A stretch of DNA of 64,000 nt from Beggiatoa leptomitoformis (GTDB taxonomy: Bacteria > Pseudomonadota > Gammaproteobacteria > Beggiatoales > Beggiatoaceae), in assembly GCF_001305575.3 (NCBI RefSeq), contig NZ_CP012373.2, positions 2,738,261 to 2,802,260 on the forward strand. Direction: 5' to 3'. This document shows, piece after piece, positions 50,428-60,976 of the stretch; positions within the stretch are counted from its first letter, which is position 1, and the number at the start of each line of letters is the position of its first letter. The position numbers were made by a program, and so were the translations under genes. The notes under the pieces are model-generated. The model was not told the DNA's origin. It saw only the letters and a list, made by a program, of their open reading frames with translations, and did no database searches.

Positions 50428-51789
50428 ATGCGTCATTCAGCAAATACAGCTTTTATGCAACGTGATTTAAAAGTGTTGTGGCATCCTTGCACACAGATGA
50501 AAGATCACGAGGACATTTTACCATTGATTCCGATTAAATGTGGATCGGGGGTTTGGTTAGAAGATTTTACAGGAAAGCGATATTTGGATGCGATTAGTTC
50601 TTGGTGGGTCAATTTATTTGGTCATGCTAACCCTCGCATTAATCAAGCAATTCAAGCACAACTTACTCAATTAGAACATGTTATTCTCGCAGGTTTTACG
50701 CATGAACCCGTTGTAACGCTATCAGAGCGTTTGATTGCCTTAACCCCTGATGGTTTGACACGCTGTTTTTATGCGGATAATGGCTCTTCTGGTATTGAGG
50801 TTGCGATTAAAATGAGCTTTCATTATTGGCTTAATCAAGGTCAAGCTCAAAAAACAAAATTTTTAGTGATACAAGATGGTTATCATGGCGAAACATTGGG
50901 CGCGTTAGCGGTGGGCGATGTCGCACTCTATAAACAGATTTATGCCCCGTTACTCATGCAAACAATAACCGCTCCCTCCCCTGCGGGCTGTTATGCTGAA
51001 GCGGGAGAATCATATTTTGATTATGCAGAGCGTCAAGCGCAAGCACTGGAGAAAATTGTTGCACAACATGCTGATGAAGTTTGTGCTGTCATTATTGAAC
51101 CGTTAGTTCAATGCGCGGGCGGAATGCGGATGCATCATCCTCATTATTTAAGTCGCTTACGTGCTATTTGCGACCAATACCAGATACATTTAATTGCCGA
51201 TGAAATTGCCGTTGGTTTTGGACGAACAGGAACATTATTCGCCTGTGAGCAAGCTGCTATCAGTCCTGATTTTCTCTGTCTATCTAAAGGATTAACAGGG
51301 GGTTACTTACCCCTATCTGTTGTATTAACCCATGATTCAATTTATCAAGCTTTTTATGATGATTATCATAAGCTCAGTGCATTTTTACACTCACACAGCT
51401 ACACGGGGAATCCATTAGCTTGTCAAGCGGCACTGGCTACCTTAGATATTTTTGAAACAGACAATGTTTTGGAAAATAATCAAAAACTAGCGGCGGTTAT
51501 GTGCGAAGCAACCAAGCCATTACATGACCACCCACATGTTAGTGAAGTCCGTCAACAAGGTATGATTTTAGCCATTGAGCTATGTAAAAACAAAGCAAGC
51601 CGCGAATCTTATGACTGGCGAGAACGACGCGGCATTGCAGTCTATCGTCATGCTCTGGAACAAGGTGCATTATTGCGTCCTTTAGGAAACGTTGTTTACT
51701 TTATGCCACCTTATGTTATTACACCCGCCGAAATTGAATGGTTAGCAACGGTTGCTTATGCCAGTATTGATTTTGCAACCCGTGATTGA
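50428..51789 (+). CDS. bioA: Adenosylmethionine-8-amino-7-oxononanoate aminotransferase
   Basis: 453 residues, PLP-dependent class III aminotransferase converting KAPA to DAPA in biotin synthesis with SAM as amino donor. Seen: LKVLWHPCTQMKDHEDILPL (typical BioA opening), AISSWWVNLFGHANPRINQA, DGYHGETLGALAVGD, ADEIAVGFGRTGTLFACE, and FLCLSKGLTGGYLPLSVVLT with the PLP Lys. Full length. It stands alone with a terminator after it; other bio genes are not in the window. Confidence 0.95.
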   Translation: MRHSANTAFMQRDLKVLWHPCTQMKDHEDILPLIPIKCGSGVWLEDFTGKRYLDAISSWWVNLFGHANPRINQAIQAQLTQLEHVILAGFTHEPVVTLSERLIALTPDGLTRCFYADNGSSGIEVAIKMSFHYWLNQGQAQKTKFLVIQDGYHGETLGALAVGDVALYKQIYAPLLMQTITAPSPAGCYAEAGESYFDYAERQAQALEKIVAQHADEVCAVIIEPLVQCAGGMRMHHPHYLSRLRAICDQYQIHLIADEIAVGFGRTGTLFACEQAAISPDFLCLSKGLTGGYLPLSVVLTHDSIYQAFYDDYHKLSAFLHSHSYTGNPLACQAALATLDIFETDNVLENNQKLAAVMCEATKPLHDHPHVSEVRQQGMILAIELCKNKASRESYDWRERRGIAVYRHALEQGALLRPLGNVVYFMPPYVITPAEIEWLATVAYASIDFATRD

Positions 51790-51799
51790 GCCTAATATC

Positions 51800-51844
51800 A
51801 ATGTGCAATACACACCAATAATGGTTATTGCGCATTTGTATTTT
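51800..51844 (+). terminator. Terminator of bioA
   Basis: AATGTGCAATA (51800-51810) pairs with TATTGCGCATT (51826-51836), one wobble, followed by TGTATTTTTT. Lies between convergent bioA and lpxL and begins 11 bases after bioA. Confidence 0.7.
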
Positions 51845-51853
51845 TTACTTTGA

Positions 51854-52738
51854 TTAATAAACACTTTCCATACCATCGGGCAAGCGTTTAAACCGTTTAT
51901 AGCCCCATTGATATTGACTAGGGCAGGCGCGAATACAGGACTCAACCCCCTGATTCAACGCATTAACAGCCAAAGATAAATCTTCTGAAGCAATATTGAC
52001 AGGTGCGGGTAGAAAATGAATGTGAAACCCCGCTCCTTTTGGCAAACGCTCGGCATACGTAAAAATAACGGGAGAATGATTTTTGCGCGCAAAACGAGAG
52101 ACCAATGTCATCGTGTAAGCGGGATGTTTAAAAAAAGGCGCAAATTCTCCCGTACCGTCTTGATGAGGCACTTGGTCTGGCAAAATGCCTGCAATATCAC
52201 CCTGTTTTAACGTTTGATATAACGCCCGAATACCCGCTTTATCTGTCGGCACTAAACGTGCGCCAATCTGCTCCCGTCCGCGTTTAATTAAGCTATTCAA
52301 CCCTGCTCTTTTGGGTGGGCGATACAAACTGGTAATTACATAATGTGCAGAAGCATATAAGCCTGCCATCTCCCAAGAACCCAAATGTGGTGTCAATAAA
52401 ATTACACCTCTACCTTGCTGAATAGCCTGTTTTAGATAGGTTTCCCCACTTACTTGACGGACTAATGACATAACTCGCTTGGGTGACCAGAGCCAAATAG
52501 CACCCAACTCACTCATTGTTTTACAAGTTTCAATCAAACTACTCTGTACAAGTTGTTGTTGCTCTTCAGCAGATAAATCAGGATAACAAAGCGCGATATT
52601 TTTACGTGTCACATAAGTGATAGAAGAATTCGGCAGATATCGCAAAATCCGTCCAATAAAAGAGGCAATGGCATGTACTTTGCTGAGGGGAAGTAAGGCA
52701 AACACATATAAAAAAAATTTAATTATTAAGTCACGCAT
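51854..52738 (-). CDS. lpxL: Lipid A late acyltransferase (LpxL/HtrB family)
   Basis: 294 residues. N-terminal hydrophobic stretch (FFLYVFALLPLSKVHAIASF), then the HX4E catalytic motif in LLTPHLGSWEMAGLYAS near 118, SLYRPPKR, and AGILPDQVPHQDGTGEFAPF. It adds a secondary acyl chain to lipid A at the inner membrane. LpxL or LpxM specificity cannot be told from this alone. The small membrane gene upstream abuts its start. Confidence 0.88.
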   Translation of the reverse strand: MRDLIIKFFLYVFALLPLSKVHAIASFIGRILRYLPNSSITYVTRKNIALCYPDLSAEEQQQLVQSSLIETCKTMSELGAIWLWSPKRVMSLVRQVSGETYLKQAIQQGRGVILLTPHLGSWEMAGLYASAHYVITSLYRPPKRAGLNSLIKRGREQIGARLVPTDKAGIRALYQTLKQGDIAGILPDQVPHQDGTGEFAPFFKHPAYTMTLVSRFARKNHSPVIFTYAERLPKGAGFHIHFLPAPVNIASEDLSLAVNALNQGVESCIRACPSQYQWGYKRFKRLPDGMESVY

Positions 52739-53014
52739 TTACTTTCGTTCTGTCACTTTTGATGAAGAGAGAGTGCTTGTTATTGGCGCAAATTTAATTA
52801 ACCATACGGTATAACCCAATTTAAAAAACAACAATAGAAATGGGGTTATGTGCATAAATAGGTCAACAATATCGATGGGTTTTATCAATGTGCCTAACCA
52901 CAACATCCTTAATTTTTCAACAACATGAGGCTCTGGTGTAAATGGTGCAAGCCCTAAGGTCAAACATAAAACAACTAGAAATAACCAAGGTAATCTATTT
53001 AGCCAACGTAACAT
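52739..53014 (-). CDS. Small two-segment membrane protein (often annotated RND transporter)
   Basis: 91 residues: WLFLVVLCLTLGLAPFTPEP, then HVVEKLRMLWLGTLIKPIDI and VDLFMHITPFLLLFFKLGY. This compact two-segment family is widespread in gammaproteobacteria and is sometimes labelled as an RND transporter component, with no evidence for transport. Its stop directly abuts the lpxL start, so they are co-transcribed. Confidence 0.7.
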   Translation of the reverse strand: MLRWLNRLPWLFLVVLCLTLGLAPFTPEPHVVEKLRMLWLGTLIKPIDIVDLFMHITPFLLLFFKLGYTVWLIKFAPITSTLSSSKVTERK

Positions 53015-53214
53015 AAAATGCCCCTGTCAAAAATAAAAACGAGAATTATGTCCGTTTTATCACATTTGATAAATGGAATACTTAACACTGTTTGATAAAT
53101 TGTCATATATTTGCATTAGGCTTTTGCAAAATGTGGTCACGCTCTCATTCTTATTCACACCACCAAACAGCAAACGTTATGAACGGGTTTTCCACTAAAG
53201 CATTATGCGCGGTA

Positions 53215-54246
53215 ATGTCGCACCCTCTACCAATAAAGTTACAAGACATGTTGCCTGATGATACCAATGTCAAAATGGAACAGTTGTACCGACAAATAAG
53301 TGACCTAGAACAGGAAAAAGCTGATTTAGAACTCTTATTAGTGACCACAACAGAACATGCTGACGCATTTGAACGTCAGTTGACAAAAGCACGCGATTCT
53401 CTAGAAAGCGAAGTAGATCGCCGTACCCAAGAGTTAGCGGAAAAAAACATTCATTTGCAACGAGAAATTTACGAACGGACTAAAATTGAGGCAGAATTAC
53501 GGCATTCTCGTGATGTTGCAGAACAAGCCAGTCGTGCAAAATCCTCTTTTCTTGCAAATATGAGCCATGAATTACGTACACCATTAAACGCAATTATTGG
53601 CTACAGTGAAATGTTACAAGAAGATATTGCCGATTTAGGCTGCGAAGAATTACTTCCCGATTTACAAAGAATTCAAGGTGCAGGCAAACATCTATTAGGA
53701 TTGATTAATGATGTACTGGACATTACCAAAATTGAAGCAGGTAAAATGGACGTACACAATGAATCTTTTAACCTGACAGCCGTTATTCAAGATGTATCCG
53801 AAACAGTTTTACCCATTGTCCAACATAAAGAAAATCTTCTTGTTGTCGAGCAACATCCTAATGAACTAGGCGAAATTTTTGCCGACCTCACAAAAGTACG
53901 GCAGATGTTGCTTAACTTACTCAGTAACGCGGCTAAATTTACCGAGAAGGGTAACATAACCCTCAGTGTGACACGTGCATTAGATAATGAAGGCAAAGAA
54001 TGGGTGGTTTTTAAAGTAGCCGATCAAGGTATTGGCATGACAACTGAACAAGTAGATAAACTATTTCAACCCTTTACACAAGCAGACAGCTCTACTACCC
54101 GCAAATATGGCGGAACAGGGCTAGGACTAGCGATTACAAAACGCTTTGCAGAAATGATGGGGGGAAATGTGATGGTAGAAAGCACGTTAAACAAAGGCAG
54201 TATCTTCACTATACGTATGCCAACGCATGTTATCATCGCAAAATGA
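53215..54246 (+). CDS. Soluble sensor histidine kinase
   Basis: About 343 residues from an ATG at 53215; the frame is open back to 53092 but no candidate has a clear ribosome site. A coiled coil ([20 protein letters not shown]) leads to HisKA with [20 protein letters not shown] near His 158, then the HATPase: N-box [16 protein letters not shown]1 [28 protein letters not shown]. There is no membrane segment, sensor or receiver domain, so the signal must come through the coiled coil or a partner; no regulator gene is adjacent. Confidence 0.85.
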   Translation: MSHPLPIKLQDMLPDDTNVKMEQLYRQISDLEQEKADLELLLVTTTEHADAFERQLTKARDSLESEVDRRTQELAEKNIHLQREIYERTKIEAELRHSRDVAEQASRAKSSFLANMSHELRTPLNAIIGYSEMLQEDIADLGCEELLPDLQRIQGAGKHLLGLINDVLDITKIEAGKMDVHNESFNLTAVIQDVSETVLPIVQHKENLLVVEQHPNELGEIFADLTKVRQMLLNLLSNAAKFTEKGNITLSVTRALDNEGKEWVVFKVADQGIGMTTEQVDKLFQPFTQADSSTTRKYGGTGLGLAITKRFAEMMGGNVMVESTLNKGSIFTIRMPTHVIIAK

Positions 54247-54255
54247 AACAAAAAA

Positions 54256-55257
54256 CTACTTTTCAATAGGGCACAAATTACTTAAAAACTGCTGTGTACA
54301 TGTTTGCCACGAATATTGCTCCGCATGATGACGGCAATGTTCCGCAGGAATCGTTAAAGCCTGTTGCACAGCAGTTTCTAAATTCTCATCCAAACAACCC
54401 GCGCCTGATTTACCTATCACATCTAAAGGACCAGAAACAGGATAAGCGGCAACAGGCGTTCCTGACGCAAGCGACTCCAGTAAAACCAAGCCAAAAGTAT
54501 CAGTACGACTTGGAAAAACAAAGACATCCGCTGCTGCATAATAACGCGATAATTCTTCCCCCGTCTTCGCCCCCACAAAACGCACTGTCGGATACTGCTG
54601 TTTTAAAGACTCTAATTGCGGACCTTGTCCAACCACATATTTTGTGCCTGCCAAGTTTAACTTCAAAAAAGCCTCAATATTTTTCTCTACTGCAACACGT
54701 CCTACATACAACGAAATAGGGCGCGCATCCAACAAAAAACGCTTAGCTTGCGGGCGAAACAACTCAATATCTACACCACGCGACCAAAAGGCCAAATTTT
54801 TAAACCCTTGCACTTCCAATTCCTGCCGCAAACTTTGTGTTGCTACCATAACGCGGCTCGATAAGCCATGAAACCAACGTAATAAATGATAGCTCCAACG
54901 AATGGGGATACCAAAACGTGCATTGACATATTCAGGGAACTTGGTGTGAAAAGACGTTGTAAACCGTTTTTGCTGTTTGTAACAAAACGAGCGGGCGGAC
55001 AACCCTAATGGACCTTCCGTTGCTATATGAATCGTGTCAGGATCAAACACACGTATCAGCTCTGCAACCCTAGGAGTCGGACGTAAGGCTAAACGGATTT
55101 CAGGATAAGTCGGACACGGAATAGTTTTGAATAAATCAGGTGTTACCATTAAAACCTGATGTCCCATCGACTCTAAAATTTGTTTAGTAGTAAGAAGCGT
55201 CCGCACAACCCCATTAATCTGGGGTAACCATGCGTCTGACACAATCAGAATTTTCAT
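54256..55257 (-). CDS. Glycosyltransferase family 4 (GT-B fold)
   Basis: 333 residues from the ATG at 55257, beginning [20 protein letters not shown], the GT4 acceptor-side start seen in mannosyl- and diacylglycerol-glycosyltransferases. The donor side has [33 protein letters not shown] and [20 protein letters not shown] with the EX7E-type motif. It probably glycosylates a membrane lipid. It overlaps the phosphoesterase gene by 44 bases, and this pair is common in related bacteria. Confidence 0.88.
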   Translation of the reverse strand: MKILIVSDAWLPQINGVVRTLLTTKQILESMGHQVLMVTPDLFKTIPCPTYPEIRLALRPTPRVAELIRVFDPDTIHIATEGPLGLSARSFCYKQQKRFTTSFHTKFPEYVNARFGIPIRWSYHLLRWFHGLSSRVMVATQSLRQELEVQGFKNLAFWSRGVDIELFRPQAKRFLLDARPISLYVGRVAVEKNIEAFLKLNLAGTKYVVGQGPQLESLKQQYPTVRFVGAKTGEELSRYYAAADVFVFPSRTDTFGLVLLESLASGTPVAAYPVSGPLDVIGKSGAGCLDENLETAVQQALTIPAEHCRHHAEQYSWQTCTQQFLSNLCPIEK

Positions 55258-56032
55258 GCGTTTGCTTCTCGCGGTGTGGATGCTGATTATCATCTGTCCA
55301 TTCAACAATAAACAAATCACCATCCCAATCTTCTATTAAGGCGGTACAACTCTCTACCCAATCGCCATCATTACAATATAAAACATCATCAATCATCCGA
55401 ATTTCGGCTTTATGAATATGTCCACACACAACACCATCCAACTCCCGCCGACGGGCTTCTTCCGCCAACACCTGTTCAAATGCAGTAATAAAATTCACGG
55501 CATTTTTAACTTTATGTTTTAAATAAGCGGATAACGACCAATAAGGATAACCCAGTTTACGACGGCAAATATTATAAAAATGGTTCAAACTCAAGACCAT
55601 TTCGTATGCCCAATCGCCTAACAATGCCAACCAGCGTGCATATTGAATGACCCCATCAAACTGATCACCATGAATAACCAACAAACGGCGACCATCTGCC
55701 GTGGTATGCACCATTTCATCAACCACATGAATATCGCCAAAAGTAATATTTAAAAAATGTCGTGCGGCTTCATCATGATTCCCTGGAATAAAAAAGACCT
55801 TCGTCCCTTTGCGTGCCTTCCGTAAGACTTTCTGTATCACATCGTTATGCGATTGCGACCAATACCATGATTTCTTTAATCGCCAGCCATCAATAATATC
55901 GCCGACCAAATAAAGATATTCAGATTCATGATTCTTTAAGAAATCTAAGAGAAAATCAGCCTTACACCCGCGTGTTCCCAGATGAATATCTGATAACCAA
56001 ATTGTACGATAATGTTTAATTGGCGGTGTCAC
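55214..56032 (-). CDS. UDP-2,3-diacylglucosamine diphosphatase-like phosphoesterase
   Basis: 272 residues from a GTG at 56032. Calcineurin-fold metal motifs: IWLSDIHLGTRGCKADFLLD (DxH), YLVGDIIDGW (GDxxD), VFFIPGNHDEAARHF (GNHD), LLVIHGDQFDG and VVCGHIHKAEI (GHxH). The family is LpxH-like but longer at the C-terminus; a role in lipid A or in an LpxH-related glycolipid pathway with the overlapping glycosyltransferase is likely. Confidence 0.88.
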   Translation of the reverse strand: MTPPIKHYRTIWLSDIHLGTRGCKADFLLDFLKNHESEYLYLVGDIIDGWRLKKSWYWSQSHNDVIQKVLRKARKGTKVFFIPGNHDEAARHFLNITFGDIHVVDEMVHTTADGRRLLVIHGDQFDGVIQYARWLALLGDWAYEMVLSLNHFYNICRRKLGYPYWSLSAYLKHKVKNAVNFITAFEQVLAEEARRRELDGVVCGHIHKAEIRMIDDVLYCNDGDWVESCTALIEDWDGDLFIVEWTDDNQHPHREKQTHENSDCVRRMVTPD

Positions 56033-56125
56033 AGCACTGACCCTTTTTGGCGAGAAACCTTAACAGTCTTATCGGGCGAGTATCATGACAGTCATGTATT
56101 TCAACAGTATGACATGTATTATTGA

Positions 56126-56152
56126 CTGAATCGGGCGTAAATCCCGATTCAG
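56126..56152. repeat. 10-bp perfect hairpin
   Basis: CTGAATCGGG and CCCGATTCAG pair exactly around CGTAAAT, between two leftward genes. No T-run follows on either strand. The CTGAATC arm recalls the repeat at 11244-11318. Confidence 0.55.
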
Positions 56153-56178
56153 AGGAGAGGAATGAAGTAAAGACCTGA

Positions 56179-59100
56179 CTACGTTTTTTGCACAGATGTT
56201 TTACGTTGCCATACCTTACGCCACAAACCTTCGTGGCTAAAGCACATCCAAGCCCAACGTAACCAGTTTAAAAGGACAGCAGCCAACCATAATGCCCACA
56301 TTAACATCAAAACCTGATAAATCCACATGGGAAGCGACCAAACCCAAACACTGGGTAATAAGGCATTGACTTGGTCTTGATACCAATTTAAATGATGTCC
56401 GTAAGAACCATTACCCATAATGTGCATATCAGGGTCACCTAATAACCCTTTTTGAATCGCAAACAATAAAGAACTAAAAGCCGCAATACTCAATAAAACC
56501 AAGCCAATCTGAATCAGTGCAAATTGCCAAGGACGATAAGTATCCACGCTAATTGTTGCACGCCAACCCAACGCAAATAACCAACCAATCACACACAGTG
56601 CCATCTCCACAGGAATTTGACTTAACACAAGGCTTAACAATATCCACTGATAGGTTTTTACAGGTGTTAAATTTGTTCGCCCTAAGCCTATGGATAATAA
56701 AATAAAGACAAATAATAATCCCCAAATCAATACCGCCGCACCAATCGCCTCTCCACCCACCAATAAAATCCAGCGTTTTTCAGGCATAATTAATTGAATT
56801 TGATGATTAACACTGCTAATGCCTATGTCCAACGGTACCGTTTGATAACTATCAAAAATCCCTGTATTTTCCAATAAATGCAGTTCAACACTTTGTGTAC
56901 CGGGAATAATTGGCAAAATGACCTGTTGCCCTTCCTGACGAATGGGTTGAGATATTCCATTAATCGTAACCGATTGTAACTGTGCGTTTTCAGGCAATGT
57001 AATAGTATGTTGCCCACCACGACTGCTACGCAACGTAAAAGTTAATGTCGTATCCGTTGCCCGTTGTCCCGGTTTTACCAATAATACGCTACGGTCTATC
57101 GTCATCACCTGCCCACCCACCCCACTTGGACGGGTAATCGCAAGCGTAACGGTTTCCAATGGATAAGGTCGCCATTCAGGTAGCCACTGCCCGCTACTTT
57201 GCTGATAAATCGTAGGAATACCTGTTGTTTCCACATGCCAAATGGCACTGGCGTTGAGTCGCCACACCTCGCTATAATGTAAACTACTATTAGCAATTAG
57301 CTGAATACTCTCGCTTTTATCAAAAACTGACAGCCAAGTAATATCGGTTTGGTCTGGTGCAAGATTAATTAATGCCTTACCTGCATTAACGCGAATTGCC
57401 TCACTCGTGACCGATTCACCCGCTAACAAGGGAACTTCTAACACAATTGCCGACCCTGTTGGCGTTAAACGAGTTACTTTCGTTTCTACTTGCCAATCCA
57501 AGCCCAACAATAGTGTTCGTTCAATTTGCACAAACGGCGGTAAATTTCCCATTTCTAAAGGACGTGTACTGCCACTTTCATCCGTTGCTTGAGCCTCACG
57601 GGTAAATTGCAAACGGTCATCGGCCAAACCATTTTCATGCACACCATCTACACGCCATCCCTGTATCGCAACCGAAACAAAATGGGGTTTTAGCGGGAGC
57701 GGAAGTTGTACTGCTTGTCGATTGGGTAATATTCCCTGCAATTGTATCTGATGAATTCCTGCACTTAAGAACAGCCATAACTGTCCATTTTCATCACGTT
57801 GTACAACCATTGCAGGTTTTTCATCCACCCAGACTTGTTGCGGTAACCATTCTTGCGTAGTACCGGGCAGTGGTACGATAACCGCCGTTTGAGCATGAAT
57901 TTCTACCCGTATCGACAAAATATTCTGTTCAATTTCAACCAACATACGGGGACTACTTGCACAATTAGGTAAACAAACAGGTGGCGCAAGTAAACGGGTT
58001 TGCAACTGCTCAAGCAAATATTGTGGTGGATAAACAAGTTCAGCCGTTTTGCTCGCTGTGTCGGGTGCAGGTTCTTCGGTTGCGTAAACCGTATTAGAGA
58101 CACTGCTCAATAATCCCGCTAAAAACAACAATGCAATAAAACTACTCACTGTCGCCGTACTTGGCAAAGTGCTAAATAATCGCCGTGCGTTAGCTTGCCA
58201 TGCCGCCCATAAGAAAAAGCTAAGCATGATACTTAACAAAAAAACCCGTGCAAAACCAAGAGCAAAATTTAATGATGGTGAAATAAGTTGTAAATGAATA
58301 GTCTGATTTGCCGCCACAGGGCCTGACCAAGTGAGCATAATTTGTTGCCATTGCCACGCAGGCAAGCCCTGCCCCGTTTGTACTTGCGCATTTGGGTCTA
58401 TTTGGGCAAGTTGTTTTTTAGTTGACGCTTTGGATTTCAGCGGGTAATCCCGAACATTGCGCATCTGTTGCTGTGATTGGAGGTAATCATTTTCAGTACT
58501 TGGCGCGGCTTCTTCTGCCATAGGCTGTTGTTGTACCTCAATAGCATTGCTCGTTTGAGGATAATAACTACTGCTTGGTGAAGTCGTTCCCAACGTATTC
58601 CATTGATATTCCAACTGCGGAAAAATGGCTTGTCGTGCTTCTTGCACCATAAAGGGAATTGCAATAATCAATAAAGTTAATAAACTTAAATTACGGTACA
58701 ACTGAATGGTTTTAGTGAATAAATTCAAAGTCGGCAATACCTTCAATAATGCCATACTAACAAGAATACTTAACCAAACAAACAGCGGTGCATCCGCCTG
58801 TTGCCATGTTAAAACAAGCGTAAATAACATCATTACTCCCCAATACCACCGCCACAATTTACCCACCGCCAAAGACAACACCAACACAACAAACAAATCT
58901 AATAAAGTCCACTGTTGTAACCATGTAGTCTGCACCTTATCAACACCCTCTACATGAAATACACTCCATCCCGGTGGTAAATGCAAAATAGCACTGACTT
59001 CTTGAAAACTAGGATTATTAGCCGTTTTATCCCCTGTTACCCATCCAACAGCGGGCAATGTATCCACTGCATTTTCTAAACGACTATCGGCAACAACATT

Positions 59101-60384
59101 AATTTGTCCCTGTCGTATTTCTACCCCAGTATTTGCATCCGCACTTAACCGCGTAATAAATTGGTCTTGTCCATTAACACTTAAACGTCCTAACTGCGCT
59201 TGTTGAGCCTTATCGGTTTGTGGTGCAGAATCCAACATTTCCAACCGCCAACCGCGCGTCATTGTGCCACCAATATGGTCTTGCACACTGTATCCGCGAC
59301 CATCAAAATCTAGCCAAAACTGCCGTTGTAACGACAACTGTGCAGGTGCAGATTCAGGGTCACCGCGTCGCTTTTCAACTAACTGCAACGTATCACCTGC
59401 CTTAACATGATAAGCAGGAAATTGTCGCCATTCGCTCGGTAATGTCGTTTGTTGCGGGTCAATCGCGGTTACGTCAGTAATATCAACTAAACGCAACGCA
59501 TTACGTGCTTCAAATACCCAAATTTCTTCTTCAGGTAAGCCATCAATAACGGGCAAAGTCAACGACTTCACATCTCCCATCTGTCGCGTTTGCAAAATCA
59601 CCGTATAAGACCCCGGGCGAACCTGTAAACGTAACCGTCCATCGGTTTCTAAACGGGCAGGCAACGGACTGGTCAATGACATAGGCATCTGCCCAGCTAA
59701 CAATAAATTACCTAACAAAGCCTCTCGTGTTTGTCCCGCCACATCAATTTCTATCTGGGTTATCATCTGCAAAGGAATATCATCAATAATATGCCGATAC
59801 ACACGAATATCTAAGCGATTTTCTTCAACAACTTCGTCCGTATGCGTTCCCTGACGCAACCACAAATGCCCTTCACCATCTAATTCAGGAATAGCGACCT
59901 GTTTACCTTCAATAAATAAACTAACTAAGCCTGTGTTAGCAGGAACAGGTATCGACTCGGGCATTCGTTGCCATTGCAACATACCCGTGATGGTTGATTC
60001 CCCAGCGGGCAAGTAAATCATTGGTACGCCATTTATATCCATTACCGTAGCGGGTTGCCCATTTAGCTGTACCGCTTGCGCCCATAAAGTTGCATCACCC
60101 GGTAATGCTACATCCCCCGCAGCAAAGGCTTGCCACGATTGTTTAAAACGAGCCGTTTGTCCTTCAACACTAATAACCAATTGAGTCGACCAACGACACA
60201 ACTTTTCTTCTGTATTATAAAAATAAGGGCATGTTTTTTCAGGATTATCATGCAATACCCAATTAACCCAAGATTGTAACGGTTTAGGAACAGCATCAGG
60301 ATTTAAAGGCACTACCGCACTGACAACCGTGCAATAAATACTGAGACAATAAAGGAGGAATAGATGAAAAATGCGTTTATCCAT
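56179..60384 (-). CDS. Very large membrane protein of unknown function
   Basis: 1401 residues with a signal sequence (IFHLFLLYCLSIYCTVVSAV) followed by about 470 residues of periplasmic beta-rich domains. There is a first membrane block near 500-600 (LLDLFVVLVLSLAVGKLWRW), a Gln-rich stretch, a further membrane segment (FARVFLLSIMLSFFLWAAW), a second beta-rich periplasmic region with CLPNCASSP, and a C-terminal block of several membrane segments. No catalytic signature is evident. It is not in an operon with its neighbours, and it is likely a conserved envelope protein of sulfur-oxidising gammaproteobacteria. Confidence 0.75.
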   Translation of the reverse strand: MDKRIFHLFLLYCLSIYCTVVSAVVPLNPDAVPKPLQSWVNWVLHDNPEKTCPYFYNTEEKLCRWSTQLVISVEGQTARFKQSWQAFAAGDVALPGDATLWAQAVQLNGQPATVMDINGVPMIYLPAGESTITGMLQWQRMPESIPVPANTGLVSLFIEGKQVAIPELDGEGHLWLRQGTHTDEVVEENRLDIRVYRHIIDDIPLQMITQIEIDVAGQTREALLGNLLLAGQMPMSLTSPLPARLETDGRLRLQVRPGSYTVILQTRQMGDVKSLTLPVIDGLPEEEIWVFEARNALRLVDITDVTAIDPQQTTLPSEWRQFPAYHVKAGDTLQLVEKRRGDPESAPAQLSLQRQFWLDFDGRGYSVQDHIGGTMTRGWRLEMLDSAPQTDKAQQAQLGRLSVNGQDQFITRLSADANTGVEIRQGQINVVADSRLENAVDTLPAVGWVTGDKTANNPSFQEVSAILHLPPGWSVFHVEGVDKVQTTWLQQWTLLDLFVVLVLSLAVGKLWRWYWGVMMLFTLVLTWQQADAPLFVWLSILVSMALLKVLPTLNLFTKTIQLYRNLSLLTLLIIAIPFMVQEARQAIFPQLEYQWNTLGTTSPSSSYYPQTSNAIEVQQQPMAEEAAPSTENDYLQSQQQMRNVRDYPLKSKASTKKQLAQIDPNAQVQTGQGLPAWQWQQIMLTWSGPVAANQTIHLQLISPSLNFALGFARVFLLSIMLSFFLWAAWQANARRLFSTLPSTATVSSFIALLFLAGLLSSVSNTVYATEEPAPDTASKTAELVYPPQYLLEQLQTRLLAPPVCLPNCASSPRMLVEIEQNILSIRVEIHAQTAVIVPLPGTTQEWLPQQVWVDEKPAMVVQRDENGQLWLFLSAGIHQIQLQGILPNRQAVQLPLPLKPHFVSVAIQGWRVDGVHENGLADDRLQFTREAQATDESGSTRPLEMGNLPPFVQIERTLLLGLDWQVETKVTRLTPTGSAIVLEVPLLAGESVTSEAIRVNAGKALINLAPDQTDITWLSVFDKSESIQLIANSSLHYSEVWRLNASAIWHVETTGIPTIYQQSSGQWLPEWRPYPLETVTLAITRPSGVGGQVMTIDRSVLLVKPGQRATDTTLTFTLRSSRGGQHTITLPENAQLQSVTINGISQPIRQEGQQVILPIIPGTQSVELHLLENTGIFDSYQTVPLDIGISSVNHQIQLIMPEKRWILLVGGEAIGAAVLIWGLLFVFILLSIGLGRTNLTPVKTYQWILLSLVLSQIPVEMALCVIGWLFALGWRATISVDTYRPWQFALIQIGLVLLSIAAFSSLLFAIQKGLLGDPDMHIMGNGSYGHHLNWYQDQVNALLPSVWVWSLPMWIYQVLMLMWALWLAAVLLNWLRWAWMCFSHEGLWRKVWQRKTSVQKT

Positions 60385-60775
60385 ATAACGGTTTCTCGCA
60401 TGAAGGAAAAAAGAAGGTGTATTATTTCAATACTATATAGTGTTTAAGACCCACACAACAACCCTTTAACAATACAAGGATTAAATATTTAAGGTTAATT
60501 TAATTTTAAAACTAACTATGTAATATGAAATATATTTTTTCCATAATTTAAAACACCTATAGATGGTAGATGTAAATGTATTGCGCTTACACAATAGACG
60601 GCTTGCAAAAATTGCTTTTATTCTCACCAAGACGGTGGTAGTGAGAGAAACATTAATAAAAACAATTGTAAAAATCTTTACATTAAAAAATAATGCGTTA
60701 CTATTATAGCTATAAAAATAAAAATGTTATGCGCGTTATGACTACCCTCAACAATCAAGGACTAAGAGGAATATT

Positions 60776-60823
60776 ATGCGTTACTATCACTACTTTTTTA
60801 CGGTACTACTGACATTATGCTAG
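60776..60823 (+). CDS. Possible 15-residue peptide
   Basis: ATG with AAGAGGAA at 5-9 bases upstream, frame MRYYHYFFTVLLTLC, then TAG. The peptide is hydrophobic and Tyr-rich, like a leader peptide or the start of a broken signal peptide; the frame continues after the TAG for some 15 codons. It is antisense to its neighbours. Weak case. Confidence 0.25.
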   Translation: MRYYHYFFTVLLTLC

Positions 60824-60897
60824 TTTTTTATCCGTTACTATTTACGCCTTGTCGTCGGTTTGATGAGCTAGTATCCATACACCGTATAAACACAAAA

Positions 60898-60930
60898 TGC
60901 GTCAGGTGCATTTTTCCGCACCATAACGCA
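60898..60930. repeat. REP-like palindrome, copy 3
   Basis: TGCGTCAGGTGC and GCACCATAACGCA flank a T-rich loop; related to copies at 907-940 and 4853-4889. Lies 47 bases after the end of purL. Confidence 0.6.
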
Positions 60931-60976
60931 CACTGTAAACTAGATTTCTAACACACAGACAATATTAAATATTTCC

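Larger units (their letters stand above)
60385..60976. other. Intergenic region with a tiny ORF and a REP-like repeat
   Basis: About 590 bases between two leftward genes. It contains a 15-codon ORF with a strong ribosome site (60776-60823) and a REP-like palindrome (60898-60930). Otherwise AT-rich with no recognisable gene. Confidence 0.6.
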
